64,000 bases of DNA from Marinobacter changyiensis (GCF_009193265.1 NZ_VZZZ01000004.1:455158-519157); one strand, 5' to 3'. Numbered from the stretch's first letter, positions 52,704 to 61,543 are shown. Made by a program: numbers and translations. Notes: generated by a model not told the origin, from the sequence alone.

Positions 52704-52875
52704 GTTGAAGCGTTCAAAATTGATTCTGGTCAAACGGATGCATGTTTCTCAACCGTTTTCAGGCTTGTTTCAGCTTGGCGTGGTGCACTGATCGTTAGTG
52801 AGCATGCCTATCCTGGGGCGCAGACACCGGGGGAGGCAATTTGACTGCAACCTTCTTACTTTAAAAGGCCATCTT

Positions 52876-53946
52876 ATGAAACATTCGTTGCGCAAGCAGT
52901 GGCTTGCAGGAATCACGGCCAGTGTCGCTATGAGTTTTTCGCTGACGGTGGCCGCAGACACAAATCGGGCATTTATTCCGATGGGCACTGCGAATGCCGT
53001 CGGCGTTATTGATCTGCAAGACCGACAAATGACTTCGTCCATTGGAGGAACCCTGAATACCCACGGTTCGGCACTGACCCCGGATGGCCAATATCTGGTT
53101 GTGAGCAGTCTGTCTTCTTTTGATCGCCGGGAGCCGGTTACTCGCCCCGAAGGCATTTCCGAAGATGATCACGCGGCTCATCATGGTGGCGGGCAGGCTA
53201 CCGAATCAGAAACAGCGAGTACCGGGCTGCTCTATATTGTAAATACATCTACAAGGGCGATTGACCGCAAACTGGAGGTGCCCGGGCCGGTGCACCATGT
53301 GCTGGTGACAGTAGACGGTCGTTATGCCGTTTCCACGCATCCCGTCAGTGGCAGCATCAGCATTGTGGATCTGGCATCCGGGAAACTGGTCAAAACCGTG
53401 GCAACGGGGCCCGCTCCCAACTACCTGGTGGCAACGGACGACGGCCAATCCCTGCTGGTCAGCAACAGCGGTAATGGTACCGTTAGTCTAGTGGATACCG
53501 GGCACTGGTTTGTCGAGCGCAACCTGCGGGTTGGCGGTAGTCCAGAGCATATGGTGCTGGCACCGGACAACGATCGGCTGTACGTGAATGACGTCGCCTC
53601 CGGACAGGTTCTTGTCCTTGAGCTTGCCACAGGCACAGTGGCAAACCGCTATAAAGTGGGTGAGGCGCCTCATGGCGTTGGCCTGAGCCCGAATGGCGAG
53701 ACCCTTTACGCCACCAGTCAGGGCGACAATCAGGTGGTCAGGATTGAGCTGGCCAGCGGGACCCGCGAAACCTCGGCACTTGCTCCGGCGCCCTATCATC
53801 TCGCTGTTTCCCCCTACGATGGTGAGCTACTGGTGACCAGTCGCGCGGAGAACAAACTTTGGGTGCTCGACCCGGAATCCCTTGAAGTGGTTGATGAAAT
53901 TGCCTTGGATGGGATAGGCCACCAGATCTCCCTCGAGGCCCAATAG
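52876..53946 (+). CDS. YncE-like periplasmic beta-propeller
   Basis: 356 residues from the ATG at 52876. A signal peptide (QWLAGITASVAMSFSLTVAA) leads to about seven 40-residue repeats of the YVTN/YncE type: GTANAVGVIDLQDRQM, PNYLVATDDGQSLLVSNSGN and HGVGLSPNGETLYATSQGDN. A His-rich loop DDHAAHHGGGQ is inserted near residue 98. It is co-directional with DUF2933, ICMT-like and cytochrome c genes. Such sets occur in heavy-metal (often copper) resistance clusters; metal binding by the His loop is an inference. Confidence 0.8.
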   Translation: MKHSLRKQWLAGITASVAMSFSLTVAADTNRAFIPMGTANAVGVIDLQDRQMTSSIGGTLNTHGSALTPDGQYLVVSSLSSFDRREPVTRPEGISEDDHAAHHGGGQATESETASTGLLYIVNTSTRAIDRKLEVPGPVHHVLVTVDGRYAVSTHPVSGSISIVDLASGKLVKTVATGPAPNYLVATDDGQSLLVSNSGNGTVSLVDTGHWFVERNLRVGGSPEHMVLAPDNDRLYVNDVASGQVLVLELATGTVANRYKVGEAPHGVGLSPNGETLYATSQGDNQVVRIELASGTRETSALAPAPYHLAVSPYDGELLVTSRAENKLWVLDPESLEVVDEIALDGIGHQISLEAQ

Positions 53947-53985
53947 TACCCTGTTCTGAAACTGCTCTTGGCGGAGGAACCGTTC

Positions 53986-54207
53986 ATGGATCGACGCTTC
54001 AAAATCACTATGGCACTTTTTGCCGTTATCGCACTGGTTTTACTGTGGGGAGAGCACAAGGTTCACCTGCTTGGCGCCTTGCCCTGGCTGATACTGCTTG
54101 CTTGCCCGCTGATGCATATTTTTATGCACGGGGGGCACGGCGGACATGGAGGGCACGGCCACCACGGAGATCAACGTGGCAAGAGTGGAGAGCAGCGCGA
54201 TGACTAA
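53986..54207 (+). CDS. DUF2933 small membrane protein with His/Gly tail
   Basis: 73 residues from the ATG at 53986 after GGAGGAA. Two short helices (KITMALFAVIALVLLWGEHK, LGALPWLILLACPLMHIFMH) are followed by a tail of HGG repeats (GGHGGHGGHGHHGD). DUF2933 proteins are regularly found in copper or other heavy-metal resistance clusters. The His-rich tail could bind metal at the membrane. It overlaps the next gene by eight bases. Confidence 0.85.
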   Translation: MDRRFKITMALFAVIALVLLWGEHKVHLLGALPWLILLACPLMHIFMHGGHGGHGGHGHHGDQRGKSGEQRDD

Positions 54208-54865
54208 TGGCGCATCGGATTATGGCCTTTGGAGTCTGGTGGTGCTGAATTCGGCGATTTTTATTTTCTTCGCCTTCAGTTTCTTTAAACCGCAGACCCG
54301 CCGGGATTGGCGTTCGTTTGGTGCCTTCAGCGCGTTTCTGGTGGCCCTGTTCACCGAGATGTACGGGTTTCCGCTGACGCTCTACTTTCTGTCAGGCTGG
54401 CTGCAGAGCCAATATCCCGACGTTAACTGGTTGGCTCACGACAGTGGTCACTTGCTGGAGATGTTGTTTGGTTGGCAAGGCTCGCCACACTTTGGCCCAT
54501 TTCACTTGCTAGGCACGGTGTTTATTGGGCTCGGGTTTTACTTGATAGCTGCCGGCTGGCGTACCCTGTATGCCGCGCAAAAGGCAGGGCAGTTGGCCAC
54601 AACCGGCCTGTATGCCCACGTTCGTCACCCTCAGTACGCCGGTTTCGTGCTCATCATGTTCGGTTTTCTGCTGCAGTGGCCCACGCTGCTAACGCTGGCC
54701 ATGTTCCCGGTGCTGGTCTGGATGTACTCGCGCCTGTCTTTGCACGAGGAGCGTGAAACAGCAAAAACGTTCGGCTCCGATTGGCGGGTCTATGCAGCCA
54801 GAACTCCCCGTTTTATTCCGCGGTTGAAGAATTTTAGGCGCAAGAAAATCGAGGAACGAGAATAA
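54200..54865 (+). CDS. ICMT-like membrane methyltransferase
   Basis: 221 residues with about five helices. The C-terminal block AQKAGQLATTGLYAHVRHPQYAGF and HEERETAKTFGSDWRVYAART is the PEMT/isoprenylcysteine-methyltransferase signature binding S-adenosylmethionine. Bacterial members have unknown acceptors and often sit with metal-resistance genes. The ATG at 54200 overlaps the DUF2933 gene, and the stop overlaps the cytochrome start (TAATG). Confidence 0.85.
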   Translation: MTNGASDYGLWSLVVLNSAIFIFFAFSFFKPQTRRDWRSFGAFSAFLVALFTEMYGFPLTLYFLSGWLQSQYPDVNWLAHDSGHLLEMLFGWQGSPHFGPFHLLGTVFIGLGFYLIAAGWRTLYAAQKAGQLATTGLYAHVRHPQYAGFVLIMFGFLLQWPTLLTLAMFPVLVWMYSRLSLHEERETAKTFGSDWRVYAARTPRFIPRLKNFRRKKIEERE

Positions 54866-55284
54866 TGCATGTGGTAGCTATCTTAGTAGGCGTTCTTGCA
54901 GTCGCGCTAATCGGCGGCTGCGGTAAACAGACGGTAGAAGACCGCTGGTTCACTCAGGCCCAGGTTGAGCGCGGCGCAGAGGTATTCGAGGGCAATTGTG
55001 CAGGCTGCCATGGCAGCAATGCTCAAGGCGCCTTCAGTTGGAAGAAACCATTGACGGATGGCTCCTACCCGCCGCCACCGCTCAATGGAACGGGCCATGC
55101 CTGGCACCATTCTCTTGACACGCTGATGGCCACGATCAATCAAGGAGGGGCTCCCCTGGGCGGAAAAATGCCGGCCTTCGATGGCAGGCTCTCGACAGAC
55201 GATCAAAAAGCCGCTATCGCTTTTTTCCAGAACAAGTGGGAAGAACGGATCTATGAGGCATGGTCTGAAAGGAGTGGGCTCTGA
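54865..55284 (+). CDS. Lipoprotein cytochrome c
   Basis: 139 residues. The signal peptide ends in the lipobox ALIGGC, so the protein is membrane-anchored. A single haem site CAGCH is at about 50-54, and PLGGKMPAFDGRLSTDDQKA supplies the axial Met. It is a class-I cytochrome c acting in the periplasm, the last gene of a four-gene set with the YncE-like, DUF2933 and ICMT-like genes. A redox role in metal handling is inferred from context. Confidence 0.88.
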   Translation: MHVVAILVGVLAVALIGGCGKQTVEDRWFTQAQVERGAEVFEGNCAGCHGSNAQGAFSWKKPLTDGSYPPPPLNGTGHAWHHSLDTLMATINQGGAPLGGKMPAFDGRLSTDDQKAAIAFFQNKWEERIYEAWSERSGL

Positions 55285-55287
55285 TTT

Positions 55288-55419
55288 TTCCGGTGGTACA
55301 AGACGACTTTGAAGATCATTGCTGGAGTTTTCGAAAACCTGGACGGTATTGATTTAAGTGATGCAAAGCTTCTTATAAGAAAGGCACCTTGGCTTTCGGC
55401 GGATGAGAACAAGACCTAA
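55288..55419 (+). pseudogene. Unidentified C-terminal fragment
   Basis: An open frame of 43 codons without a start ends in LDGIDLSDAKLLIRKAPWL and a stop. It starts right behind the cytochrome c stop and looks like the tail of a deleted gene. I do not recognise it. Confidence 0.3.
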
Positions 55420-55440
55420 ACATCACAGGTAAGGGCAGTT

Positions 55441-55537
55441 TGACCTGCCCCAAATTACTGAACCACTCACTACTTAGTAATGCCGGTTAATTGACCCTGA
55501 CCCCGTTTCAGTACCGCTCATTGCCAGAAAAATCCGG
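55441..55537 (-). repeat. IS3-type right end
   Basis: Runs from TGACCTGCCCC to behind the OrfB remnant at 55540, so it is the right terminus of that IS3 copy on the minus strand. It is nearly the same as 2309-2407 in inverse orientation. Confidence 0.7.
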
Positions 55538-55539
55538 CT

Positions 55540-55749
55540 CTAATTGCGGTTCCAGGTGACCTGAAATAGCGTGTTTTGGACGTAGTCAGAGGATGTGGAC
55601 CACCCCAGTGCGGAGTGGGGTCTGACTTGATTATAGAACGTTCTCCAGGTCTCAATCTTCTGCTCGGCACCTGTCAGTGACAGGAACCAGTTCTCGTTCA
55701 AGCATTCCTGGCGGAGTCTGCCGTTGAATGACTCCATGGAATCGATCAA
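55540..55749 (-). pseudogene. IS3-family transposase OrfB C-terminal fragment
   Basis: About 69 codons: MESFNGRLRQECLNENWFLS, then WRTFYNQVRPHSALGW. These are the hallmark end of the IS3 DDE transposase, with the last catalytic Glu in RQECLN. The rest of the element is missing; upstream sequence at 55750-56040 has no IS homology and no gene. Confidence 0.85.
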
Positions 55750-56044
55750 ACCCCGGCGAAGTTAACTGTGCATAAGTGCAGTTATAAGTGAAATCTGTGG
55801 AAATCTTCAGAATGGGCCTCGTTAAACCCGAAAACGCCGGGCGACAATAAGTCGAGGGGTATTTCTGCGAAGCCCAACGCGGTCTCGATAGCGGGTTTCT
55901 TGGCCTTAGTCAATTGAAAAGGTGGACATTTTTTCGATGAGGCCGCGGAACGATGATAACTAAAGCGTTGGAGTGCGAGTTAAAACTAATCATCTATAGT
56001 GATGAGTAAGTCGTACTACACCTACTGCTTGTTAGGGGGAAACC

Positions 56045-56869
56045 ATGAAAAAAATAGTCCTTCAAGTCGCCACGTTTGTTGGCGCTCTTTTATGTTATGG
56101 ATTGGTAAATGCGACAGAGACGAAAGCTCCTCTCGTTCCGCTTCCTTCTATCGACGATTTTACAAATGGCGATGGTTGGGGTGTTGGGCTTGGGCTGGGC
56201 GTTGAATATGAGTCTGCTTATGAGGGTTCAGACGAATTCGAGCTTGAGATCGATCCGGCTGGGGGTGTTCAGTGGCGAACTGGTGACCATATTTTTTTCT
56301 GGGCAGGTGAAGCAATTGGGTGGCGAACATTGGCCAAGGATGCCTGGTTGTTTCAAACCTCTTTAGGCTACGAAGAAGGCCGTGAAGAGGGCGATTCAGA
56401 AGATGGCAGACTGGATGGGTTAGGCGAATCGAGTTCTGGGGTGACATTTCTGTTGGAAGTGCGTCATGCCCTTACAGAAGATTGGCGCTACTTTTTAGAT
56501 GGCCGTGTATTAACAGGAGAAATCGGCACACTCGGGATTTTCGGCGCAGGAACTTGTTTGGGTTGCCAACCTAACGGCACTGGCTGGGAAGTTGGCGCTG
56601 TTGCCACTTTCCACGATGGTAAGCTAGCCAACCGGGACTTTGGTGTGAACACACAGCAATCCATAGATTCAGGTCTTCCAGAAACCGATGTTGATAGCGG
56701 GTATAGATCAACTGGTTTCAATGTTAACTATCGAAATTACTTGAACGAGAGCTGGCAGGTCTTCGGTGAAGCTCTTTACGAAGTCTACGGGAGTGACGTT
56801 TCAGATAGCCCAATATCTCGGAATGATTATGAAGCGGAGATCGGTGTTGGCTTCATCTATGTTTTTTGA
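56045..56869 (+). CDS. MipA/OmpV family outer-membrane protein
   Basis: 274 residues after AGGGGGAAA. The signal peptide KKIVLQVATFVGALLCYGLV is followed by a barrel: GWGVGLGLGVEYESAYEGSD is the family's start and EAEIGVGFIYVF the end, with a terminal aromatic. MipA/OmpV proteins are outer-membrane barrels linked to murein-synthesis scaffolding or antigen roles. A CLGCQ pair near 175 is unusual for the family. GC is lower than in its neighbours. No partner genes adjoin. Confidence 0.85.
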   Translation: MKKIVLQVATFVGALLCYGLVNATETKAPLVPLPSIDDFTNGDGWGVGLGLGVEYESAYEGSDEFELEIDPAGGVQWRTGDHIFFWAGEAIGWRTLAKDAWLFQTSLGYEEGREEGDSEDGRLDGLGESSSGVTFLLEVRHALTEDWRYFLDGRVLTGEIGTLGIFGAGTCLGCQPNGTGWEVGAVATFHDGKLANRDFGVNTQQSIDSGLPETDVDSGYRSTGFNVNYRNYLNESWQVFGEALYEVYGSDVSDSPISRNDYEAEIGVGFIYVF

Positions 56870-57362
56870 TGTTTCTCAATAGAGAATTGGGTCTGTTTTC
56901 GTTCAAGCGGTTTCAACTATAAAGCCACCCTAGTGGAGTTGCAATTAGCGACCGACAAATCTGAATCAGCCCATTCAAGAGTCTAGGCTTTGAAAACAAC
57001 TCCTTTTTGATTTTTCTTTGATGGCAACCACAGCCCTGCTTTTTGTAGAACTCCAATTCAGTCTGTCTCATTTCGGACATGTAAGCTTGGATTGTTTGCG
57101 GTCTTCTGACTCCATACTTCACAAGATTTCAATGTTCGCTTTGGCGACCGGAACGGCCGAGTTATGGTGACACTCTTCAGCTGTAATATGGTGGCATAAC
57201 CAGAGAGATACATGCGGCTTTATTGAGCAGCTTTAAGGCTGTTTTCGTCGCGGACACTGTCTAAGAGGGTTTGCGATAAACGAGAGTTCTGAGCGCGGTC
57301 TTTGGGCAGCCCGAGGAACAATCGATAAATGGCGAAAAGATTGTAACAAAAACCGACACCAT
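56870..57362. other. Gene-poor region after the MipA gene
   Basis: About 490 bases. A short minus-strand frame (56913-57122) has no recognisable family and no good ribosome site. The right border runs into an IS3 remnant. Confidence 0.4.
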
Positions 57363-57460
57363 GCAGCTTCGAGCTACCAGACGCCACTGGAGTTCGCCGC
57401 TAGCTACCGGTAAAGGGTCGAAATTAACCGACATGACTAAGCAGTGATTGGGGCAGGTCA
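57363..57460 (+). mobile_element. IS3-type remnant: OrfB tail and right end
   Basis: The final codons SSYQTPLEFAASYR then stop (57363-57413) are the classic end of IS3 OrfB. A shortened right terminus follows, with TAACCGACATGACTAAGCAG and TTGGGGCAGGTCA ending at 57460. Compared with 2309-2407 about a dozen bases are missing inside. Confidence 0.65.
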
Positions 57461-57593
57461 GGCCAAACTTGGTGTCCGGAATCGGGTGGCAGCTTCCTCA
57501 CCTGGCTGGATTAGTTGGATTAACCGATCAGGTGAGAAGTTGATATCGGAGAGTGAACTGCCAGAGCCCATCAAGGCCATTGCGTTCGAACCT

Positions 57594-57665
57594 TGCAGGT
57601 TCGGACATCAACGTGTTCACCAGTGGCTCCGTCGTGAAGCTGTTAACATGAGAATGGTTGCGTAG
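57594..57665 (+). pseudogene. Possible IS3 OrfB fragment
   Basis: CRFGHQRVHQWLRREAVNMR resembles the N-terminal R-YGYRRIH-LL-REG motif of IS3 OrfB. Only about 24 codons are present. Confidence 0.35.
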
Positions 57666-57681
57666 AGAGTGTTCCGGAGGT

Positions 57682-57737
57682 GGAACCGGTAATGTTTTGT
57701 ACATGCCAACAGTTAAAACAAAAGCATTACCGGTTCC
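57682..57737 (-). terminator. Long inverted repeat behind the secreted-protein gene
   Basis: GGAACCGGTAATG / CATTACCGGTTCC are perfect 13-bp arms around 30 bases that also contain TTTTG and CAAAA. It lies 19 bases beyond the stop of the minus-strand gene. It could terminate that gene or be a short mobile repeat. Confidence 0.5.
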
Positions 57738-57756
57738 AGCAAGGTCAATCCGTTTG

Positions 57757-58593
57757 CTAATCCTCTTCTTCAGGGCATAGCTCCTGGTCGGAGTTGTTGC
57801 AGAAACCGTCTTCCTCCGAGAAGGTCTGGTTCCCGAAAGACCCATTTGGCCGTCGCTCAATGGCCCCGACTTCCACTTTCAGTGGTGCATTGGCGGGAAG
57901 CGCGGCCAAATAGCTGGAGGGAACGCTCACGCTGTTTACGCCAGCGGGAACACGCACCGAGTATGTGAATGCGGCAAGAGCGTCATCGTCAGGTTCCATG
58001 ACCACTTCGTAGGCCACAATGTCACCTTCGCCTGCCAATACAAATCCCTCCGGCTGGGTGGTGCATTCGCCGAGATCGTCACCATAGCTCCATGTGATGG
58101 TGGAGCCATCAAAATCGACTTCGGCCGGGGCTGCCGGAATGAAGTGAGATAACAGCGTCGTCCCCGCAAGGACTCCTCCGTTATCCAGTTTGACCTGGAA
58201 TTCATAGAATCCGGCTTGGAAACGATCCAGAAACTCAGGAAGGGTCACTACCTCGTCTCCGGGCTCCTCAACCAGACCTGCTTCACACACGGGTTCGGCG
58301 CTCTCGAAAAAGTTTTCTGTCAACTTCTGATCCTCGAGCGCTTTTTGCGCTTGTTCCTGGAACAGCAGCTTCCCGTTTGGACCCACGATTCTTGCCTGCC
58401 GCCAGCCTTCTGCGTCGAATAGAACGTGAAAGCCGATATCGCCATCCGTGGCATTAATTTCAATCAGAACCCGGCATTCACCAAGCTCATTACAGGGGGC
58501 ATCACCAAAACTTGGGATGGCCCAAAAAAACGTCACTAGAGCGGTTGCCAATAAACTGGCTAGTTTTGTTCGCAATTGTAGATGGGTATACAT
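57757..58593 (-). CDS. Secreted acidic protein of unknown function
   Basis: 278 residues with GGAGGAG five bases ahead of the ATG. The signal peptide is KLASLLATALVTFFWAIPSF. The mature part is acidic with Cys pairs (APCNELGECRV, GECTTQPEG) and beta-rich stretches (YEFQVKLDNGGVLAGTTLLS, GSTITWSYGDDL, YEVVMEPDDDALAAFTYSV), which fits one or two immunoglobulin-like domains. The C-terminus EDGFCNNSDQELCPEEED could bind cations. I do not recognise a family. Confidence 0.65.
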   Translation of the reverse strand: MYTHLQLRTKLASLLATALVTFFWAIPSFGDAPCNELGECRVLIEINATDGDIGFHVLFDAEGWRQARIVGPNGKLLFQEQAQKALEDQKLTENFFESAEPVCEAGLVEEPGDEVVTLPEFLDRFQAGFYEFQVKLDNGGVLAGTTLLSHFIPAAPAEVDFDGSTITWSYGDDLGECTTQPEGFVLAGEGDIVAYEVVMEPDDDALAAFTYSVRVPAGVNSVSVPSSYLAALPANAPLKVEVGAIERRPNGSFGNQTFSEEDGFCNNSDQELCPEEED

Positions 58594-58852
58594 GAAGACT
58601 CCTCCGTTAGCCGAATTCCGCGCGACACTGAGCAGCTTGGAGACACTCTTACTGTGAGAAAACGTCTTTGGCCTTTTAGGCGCCGCGCACCTCGGCCGAG
58701 AACAGCTGTGTATGGATGAATCGAAAACGACGATGCGTCGCCTCTATCTTTGGATTACGCAAGCAACAAACGAGCCGTGCGTATAACATTGTGTTTTTAC
58801 AAGGCTGTGGAAAAGTATGACAGGCGAGCTGTAAAAAATCCTGACGCTGTGT

Positions 58853-59047
58853 GGAGAGTTCCTCAGTTGCTCCATTGGAATCTGCGAGGGTCTCGCTGCC
58901 GATTTCGCTTCTCTGGAAAACATGATCCTGGCGGCTGATCAAGCTCTCTACTGTGCGAAAGATATGGGCCGAGATACGTTTGTGGTCGCCGAGCCGGGTA
59001 AGCAGCAGAGCCAGTGGGCGAGCATTGAAACCCTGGCCTCAGGATGA
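58853..59047 (+). pseudogene. GGDEF-domain C-terminal remnant
   Basis: SCSIGICEGLAADF and MILAADQALYCAKDMGRDTF are the last strands and helix of a diguanylate cyclase. The GGDEF motif and everything before it are missing or out of frame. The remaining sequence from 59048 to 59380 shows no gene. Confidence 0.65.
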
Positions 59048-59386
59048 GCTGCCAGGAAATGGTTCGGCTTGGCGAGGACCTGTGCCAATAGATTAGCGCT
59101 ACGTTCTTTCCTCTGGCACCCACCCGTTCTCCTCATGATCTACCATCGGTTCGATCAGCTACATCTCCGTCAGCTGCCGGGCCTTTTCTTTGTCATGCTC
59201 CTTCCAGTAACTGCATCATGCGTCCCTGGGTAATCCGGTGCTGATCTATCGAAATTCCAAGGATTACGGATAAGAAGTAACAATGGGGAATAAAAAACAA
59301 AGCCAGTGAAAACGGGTCAGAGTTGAAGAGGGAGGGGATGATCCACTGCGCGTAATCTGGGATTTATTTCTATTAGGGCAGACGCA

Positions 59387-59414
59387 AAAAAAACCGCCCC
59401 GGGGGACGGCTTTT
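59387..59414 (-). terminator. Terminator of the phasin-like gene
   Basis: Read on the minus strand: AAAAGCCGTCCCCCGGGGCG, then a run of eight T. GC-rich stem with a small bulge, 46 bases after the stop codon. Confidence 0.75.
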
Positions 59415-59460
59415 CTGTCTGCCTCGGGAAGTGGCCGTAACCACTCCCGGAGGTCCAGCA

Positions 59461-59979
59461 TCAGGCGCTGGTAGAGCTGCTCTCGTCTTCGCTCTTCGCT
59501 GTGGACGCCTGAGTCTTGGCGGTGCTGCTCTTGGCAGTGGGCGCAGACTTGGCTGTCTTGGCGGTGGACGAAGATTCGGAAGTCTCACCAGTCACTGCCT
59601 TTTTCGCGGACTGGGCGGTTTGTGACACCTCCTGACCTGCGGATTTGGCGGTGCGTGACGCTTCTTGTCCCGCATCTTCAGCGGCTTCAGAGACCGTGTC
59701 GGCCTGCTCAACGGCTTCTTTTTCCAGCTTGGAGACCAGATTACCGGCATAACCGCCTACACGGTTGTTGACCGAACGCAGCTGATTGAACAAAGTGCTG
59801 CTCAGATCACTGTAACGCTTGTGCAGGGACTTGACGCTGTACTCACGCACATCCGCTTCGAGCTTCTCAGCGTAGTCGAACGGCTTCGCAGACAGATTCT
59901 TCTGCGCTTCCTCAGCGGCACTGATGCCATTGTCGACCATTTCCTGAAGCTGTTCCTGCCAAGTTTTAAGCTTACCCAT
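59461..59979 (-). CDS. Phasin-like protein with Ala/Ser/Lys-rich tail
   Basis: 172 residues from the ATG at 59979, with GGGAG upstream. The N-terminal half is helical (WQEQLQEMVDNGISAAEEAQ, LFNQLRSVNNRVGGYAGNLV) and resembles phasin-type amphipathic helices. The C-terminal half is low-complexity, rich in Ala, Ser, Thr and Lys (AKTAKSAPTAKSSTAKTQAS), like PhaF/AlgP-type tails that bind nucleic acid. It could coat polyhydroxyalkanoate granules, but no pha genes are nearby. It has its own terminator. Confidence 0.55.
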   Translation of the reverse strand: MGKLKTWQEQLQEMVDNGISAAEEAQKNLSAKPFDYAEKLEADVREYSVKSLHKRYSDLSSTLFNQLRSVNNRVGGYAGNLVSKLEKEAVEQADTVSEAAEDAGQEASRTAKSAGQEVSQTAQSAKKAVTGETSESSSTAKTAKSAPTAKSSTAKTQASTAKSEDESSSTSA

Positions 59980-60280
59980 AATTGATCTCCCGATCATTGC
60001 TATATTTGACTGCGACAGCCGGCCGAGTGGTCGGCGTCTGTGAAGATTGAGGCGATGATAGGGCAAAAAATTAGAGTGTTCATACTAGTGTTGCGCCTCA
60101 GGCACGAAACCAACCGGATATCAGCAAAGGCCCCCAGCGAATCCCAATGGGATTTTACGTTGATATGAAGTTGATAAGCTCCGCTATGTATGAGGGTATG
60201 GATTACACAACGGAATGTTCGTGCTGGGCACACCAGGTGCAACGGATTATTGTTAATAGACATTGAACGGGAGGGACTCC

Positions 60281-60781
60281 ATGTGTGGATACATTCGTCG
60301 CGTAACCGATAGTCCGGAAGTCGCTGAACTACTGGAAGAGCTTGGCCTGGGAGACCTGTTTGAGCCTTTGGTAAGCCAAGCACCGGCAGGGATGGAGCAA
60401 ATCTATCCGGCTTTTGGGGGTAACTCGGCTCGCCAGATTCGGGGGCTGATCATTCAGGAAGAGGGTAAGCCACGTCTGGTCGATGCAACCTGGTGGTTCG
60501 ATTGCACTGCAAATGAAGATCGGCTCGAAGTCGGAAAGCGCACCACCTTCAACGTCAGAAATCTTGATTCACCCTACTGGAAGGGAGCCTTGCGCCATCA
60601 CCGCGGAATAGTGGTTGCGACGGGGATAGGGGAGTCGAAAAAAATCAATGGTCGGACGCATCTTGCGCGGGGCAAATCGCTCCAACGCGTCGTAAAAGCC
60701 GGTGAGAGGGCGCGGGTATCCAGTAAGGCTTGGGATTTGAGACGTCCTTCCCACCAATTCGCCGGGAGCGAATTGGCATGA
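60281..60781 (+). pseudogene. SRAP (YedK/HMCES-like) gene truncated by repeat element
   Basis: From the ATG at 60281 (GGGAGGG upstream) the protein starts MCGYIRRV with the catalytic Cys2 of SOS-response-associated peptidases. FNVRNLDSPYWKGALRHHRG and VVATGIGESKKINGRTH follow. Intact members have about 210-220 residues and a conserved second half with a catalytic His. Here homology stops near 60650 and the frame continues into palindrome/RAYT-related sequence to a stop at 60781. It probably cannot complete the DNA-protein crosslink cycle. Confidence 0.7.
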
Positions 60782-61205
60782 CCGAAGCGAGCCTTCGGTA
60801 AAGACCATGGATGGTCTTTACTAAACCGGCCCGTGCACTGGTCTTCTTTATTGGCGTCCCGGGCGATGCCCTCGTTCAATACCCGCATGAACCAACTGAT
60901 GCTAGTGAGTTGTTCGCGCCATTTAGCGACCAGGTCTTTGACGACATCAAGCTCGGCCTCGGTTTGAAGGGTGTTGGCGAGGTATCGATGAGTCAGAACA
61001 GTACCTTTGAATAGGGTATGCCAGCGATCGATTACTTTGGGATGGGTGTCCAAGCATGCTCTAGGAACGGGTTATTAGCGAGATAGCTTTGAGTCAGGGC
61101 GCTACCCTTGAATAGGGTATGCCAACGGTCGATGACTTCGTCCATGCTCCAAGACTTGGCTTGCTCAGCCATGATATGAAGGATGATGTGGTGGTGGTTT
61201 GACAT
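60706..61205 (-). pseudogene. REP-associated tyrosine transposase (RAYT) remnant
   Basis: The minus strand from 61205 reads MSNHHHIILHIMAEQAKSWS, the HUH-type His motif of IS200-like RAYT proteins. A partly repeated, frameshifted segment follows (VIDRWHTLFKG occurs twice). The second piece has LTSISWFMRVLNEGIARDAN, CTGRF and WEGRLKSQALLD, the conserved tyrosine-helix region and following block. Between CTGRF and WEGR lie 23 extra codons made of three palindromes. It is broken by the duplication and frameshift. Confidence 0.65.
60754..60821. repeat. Three consecutive palindromes (REP-like)
   Basis: Hairpin 1: CCAATTCGC / GCGAATTGG (9 bp, 5-nt loop). Hairpin 2: ACCGAAG / CTTCGGT (7 bp, 5-nt loop). 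Hairpin 3: GTAAAGACCAT / ATGGTCTTTAC (11 bp, 2-nt loop). All lie within 68 bases and inside a RAYT frame. Confidence 0.75.
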
Positions 61206-61216
61206 GGTTTTTACGG

Positions 61217-61246
61217 TCCATGTCCATGTCCATGTCCATGTCCATG
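61217..61246. repeat. Hexanucleotide tandem repeat (TCCATG)5
   Basis: Five perfect TCCATG units lie directly upstream of the RAYT ATG (read on the minus strand). Slippage here could vary spacing or frame. Confidence 0.85.
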
Positions 61247-61543
61247 TTACAAGGCCAGGGCGTCCATATATATCCTTGTTGGCGTGGTCATAGCTGACCC
61301 TGGAATTCGGACTCGGCCGTGGATCACGCGGTTGAAAGCTACCGAGGTGCGTTCTAAAATAGAATTGCTTTTAAGTCTTTGGTTTTTAGGGGCCATTGCA
61401 CGACTGTTTTCCAAGAGCCTAGGGGGTACCCGTGCAGTTGATGGGAAGGCGCGGCATATAGGAATTAGCCGCCGATTGCAGTGGCCATAATCAGGCCATA
61501 GCCGACGGGTCCTGTCTGTGCCCCGCGGTGAGGAGGGAATCTT

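Noticed and set aside
61217..61246. Short tandem repeats that might suggest CRISPR
   Set aside because: Six-base perfect units without spacers; a microsatellite, not a CRISPR array.
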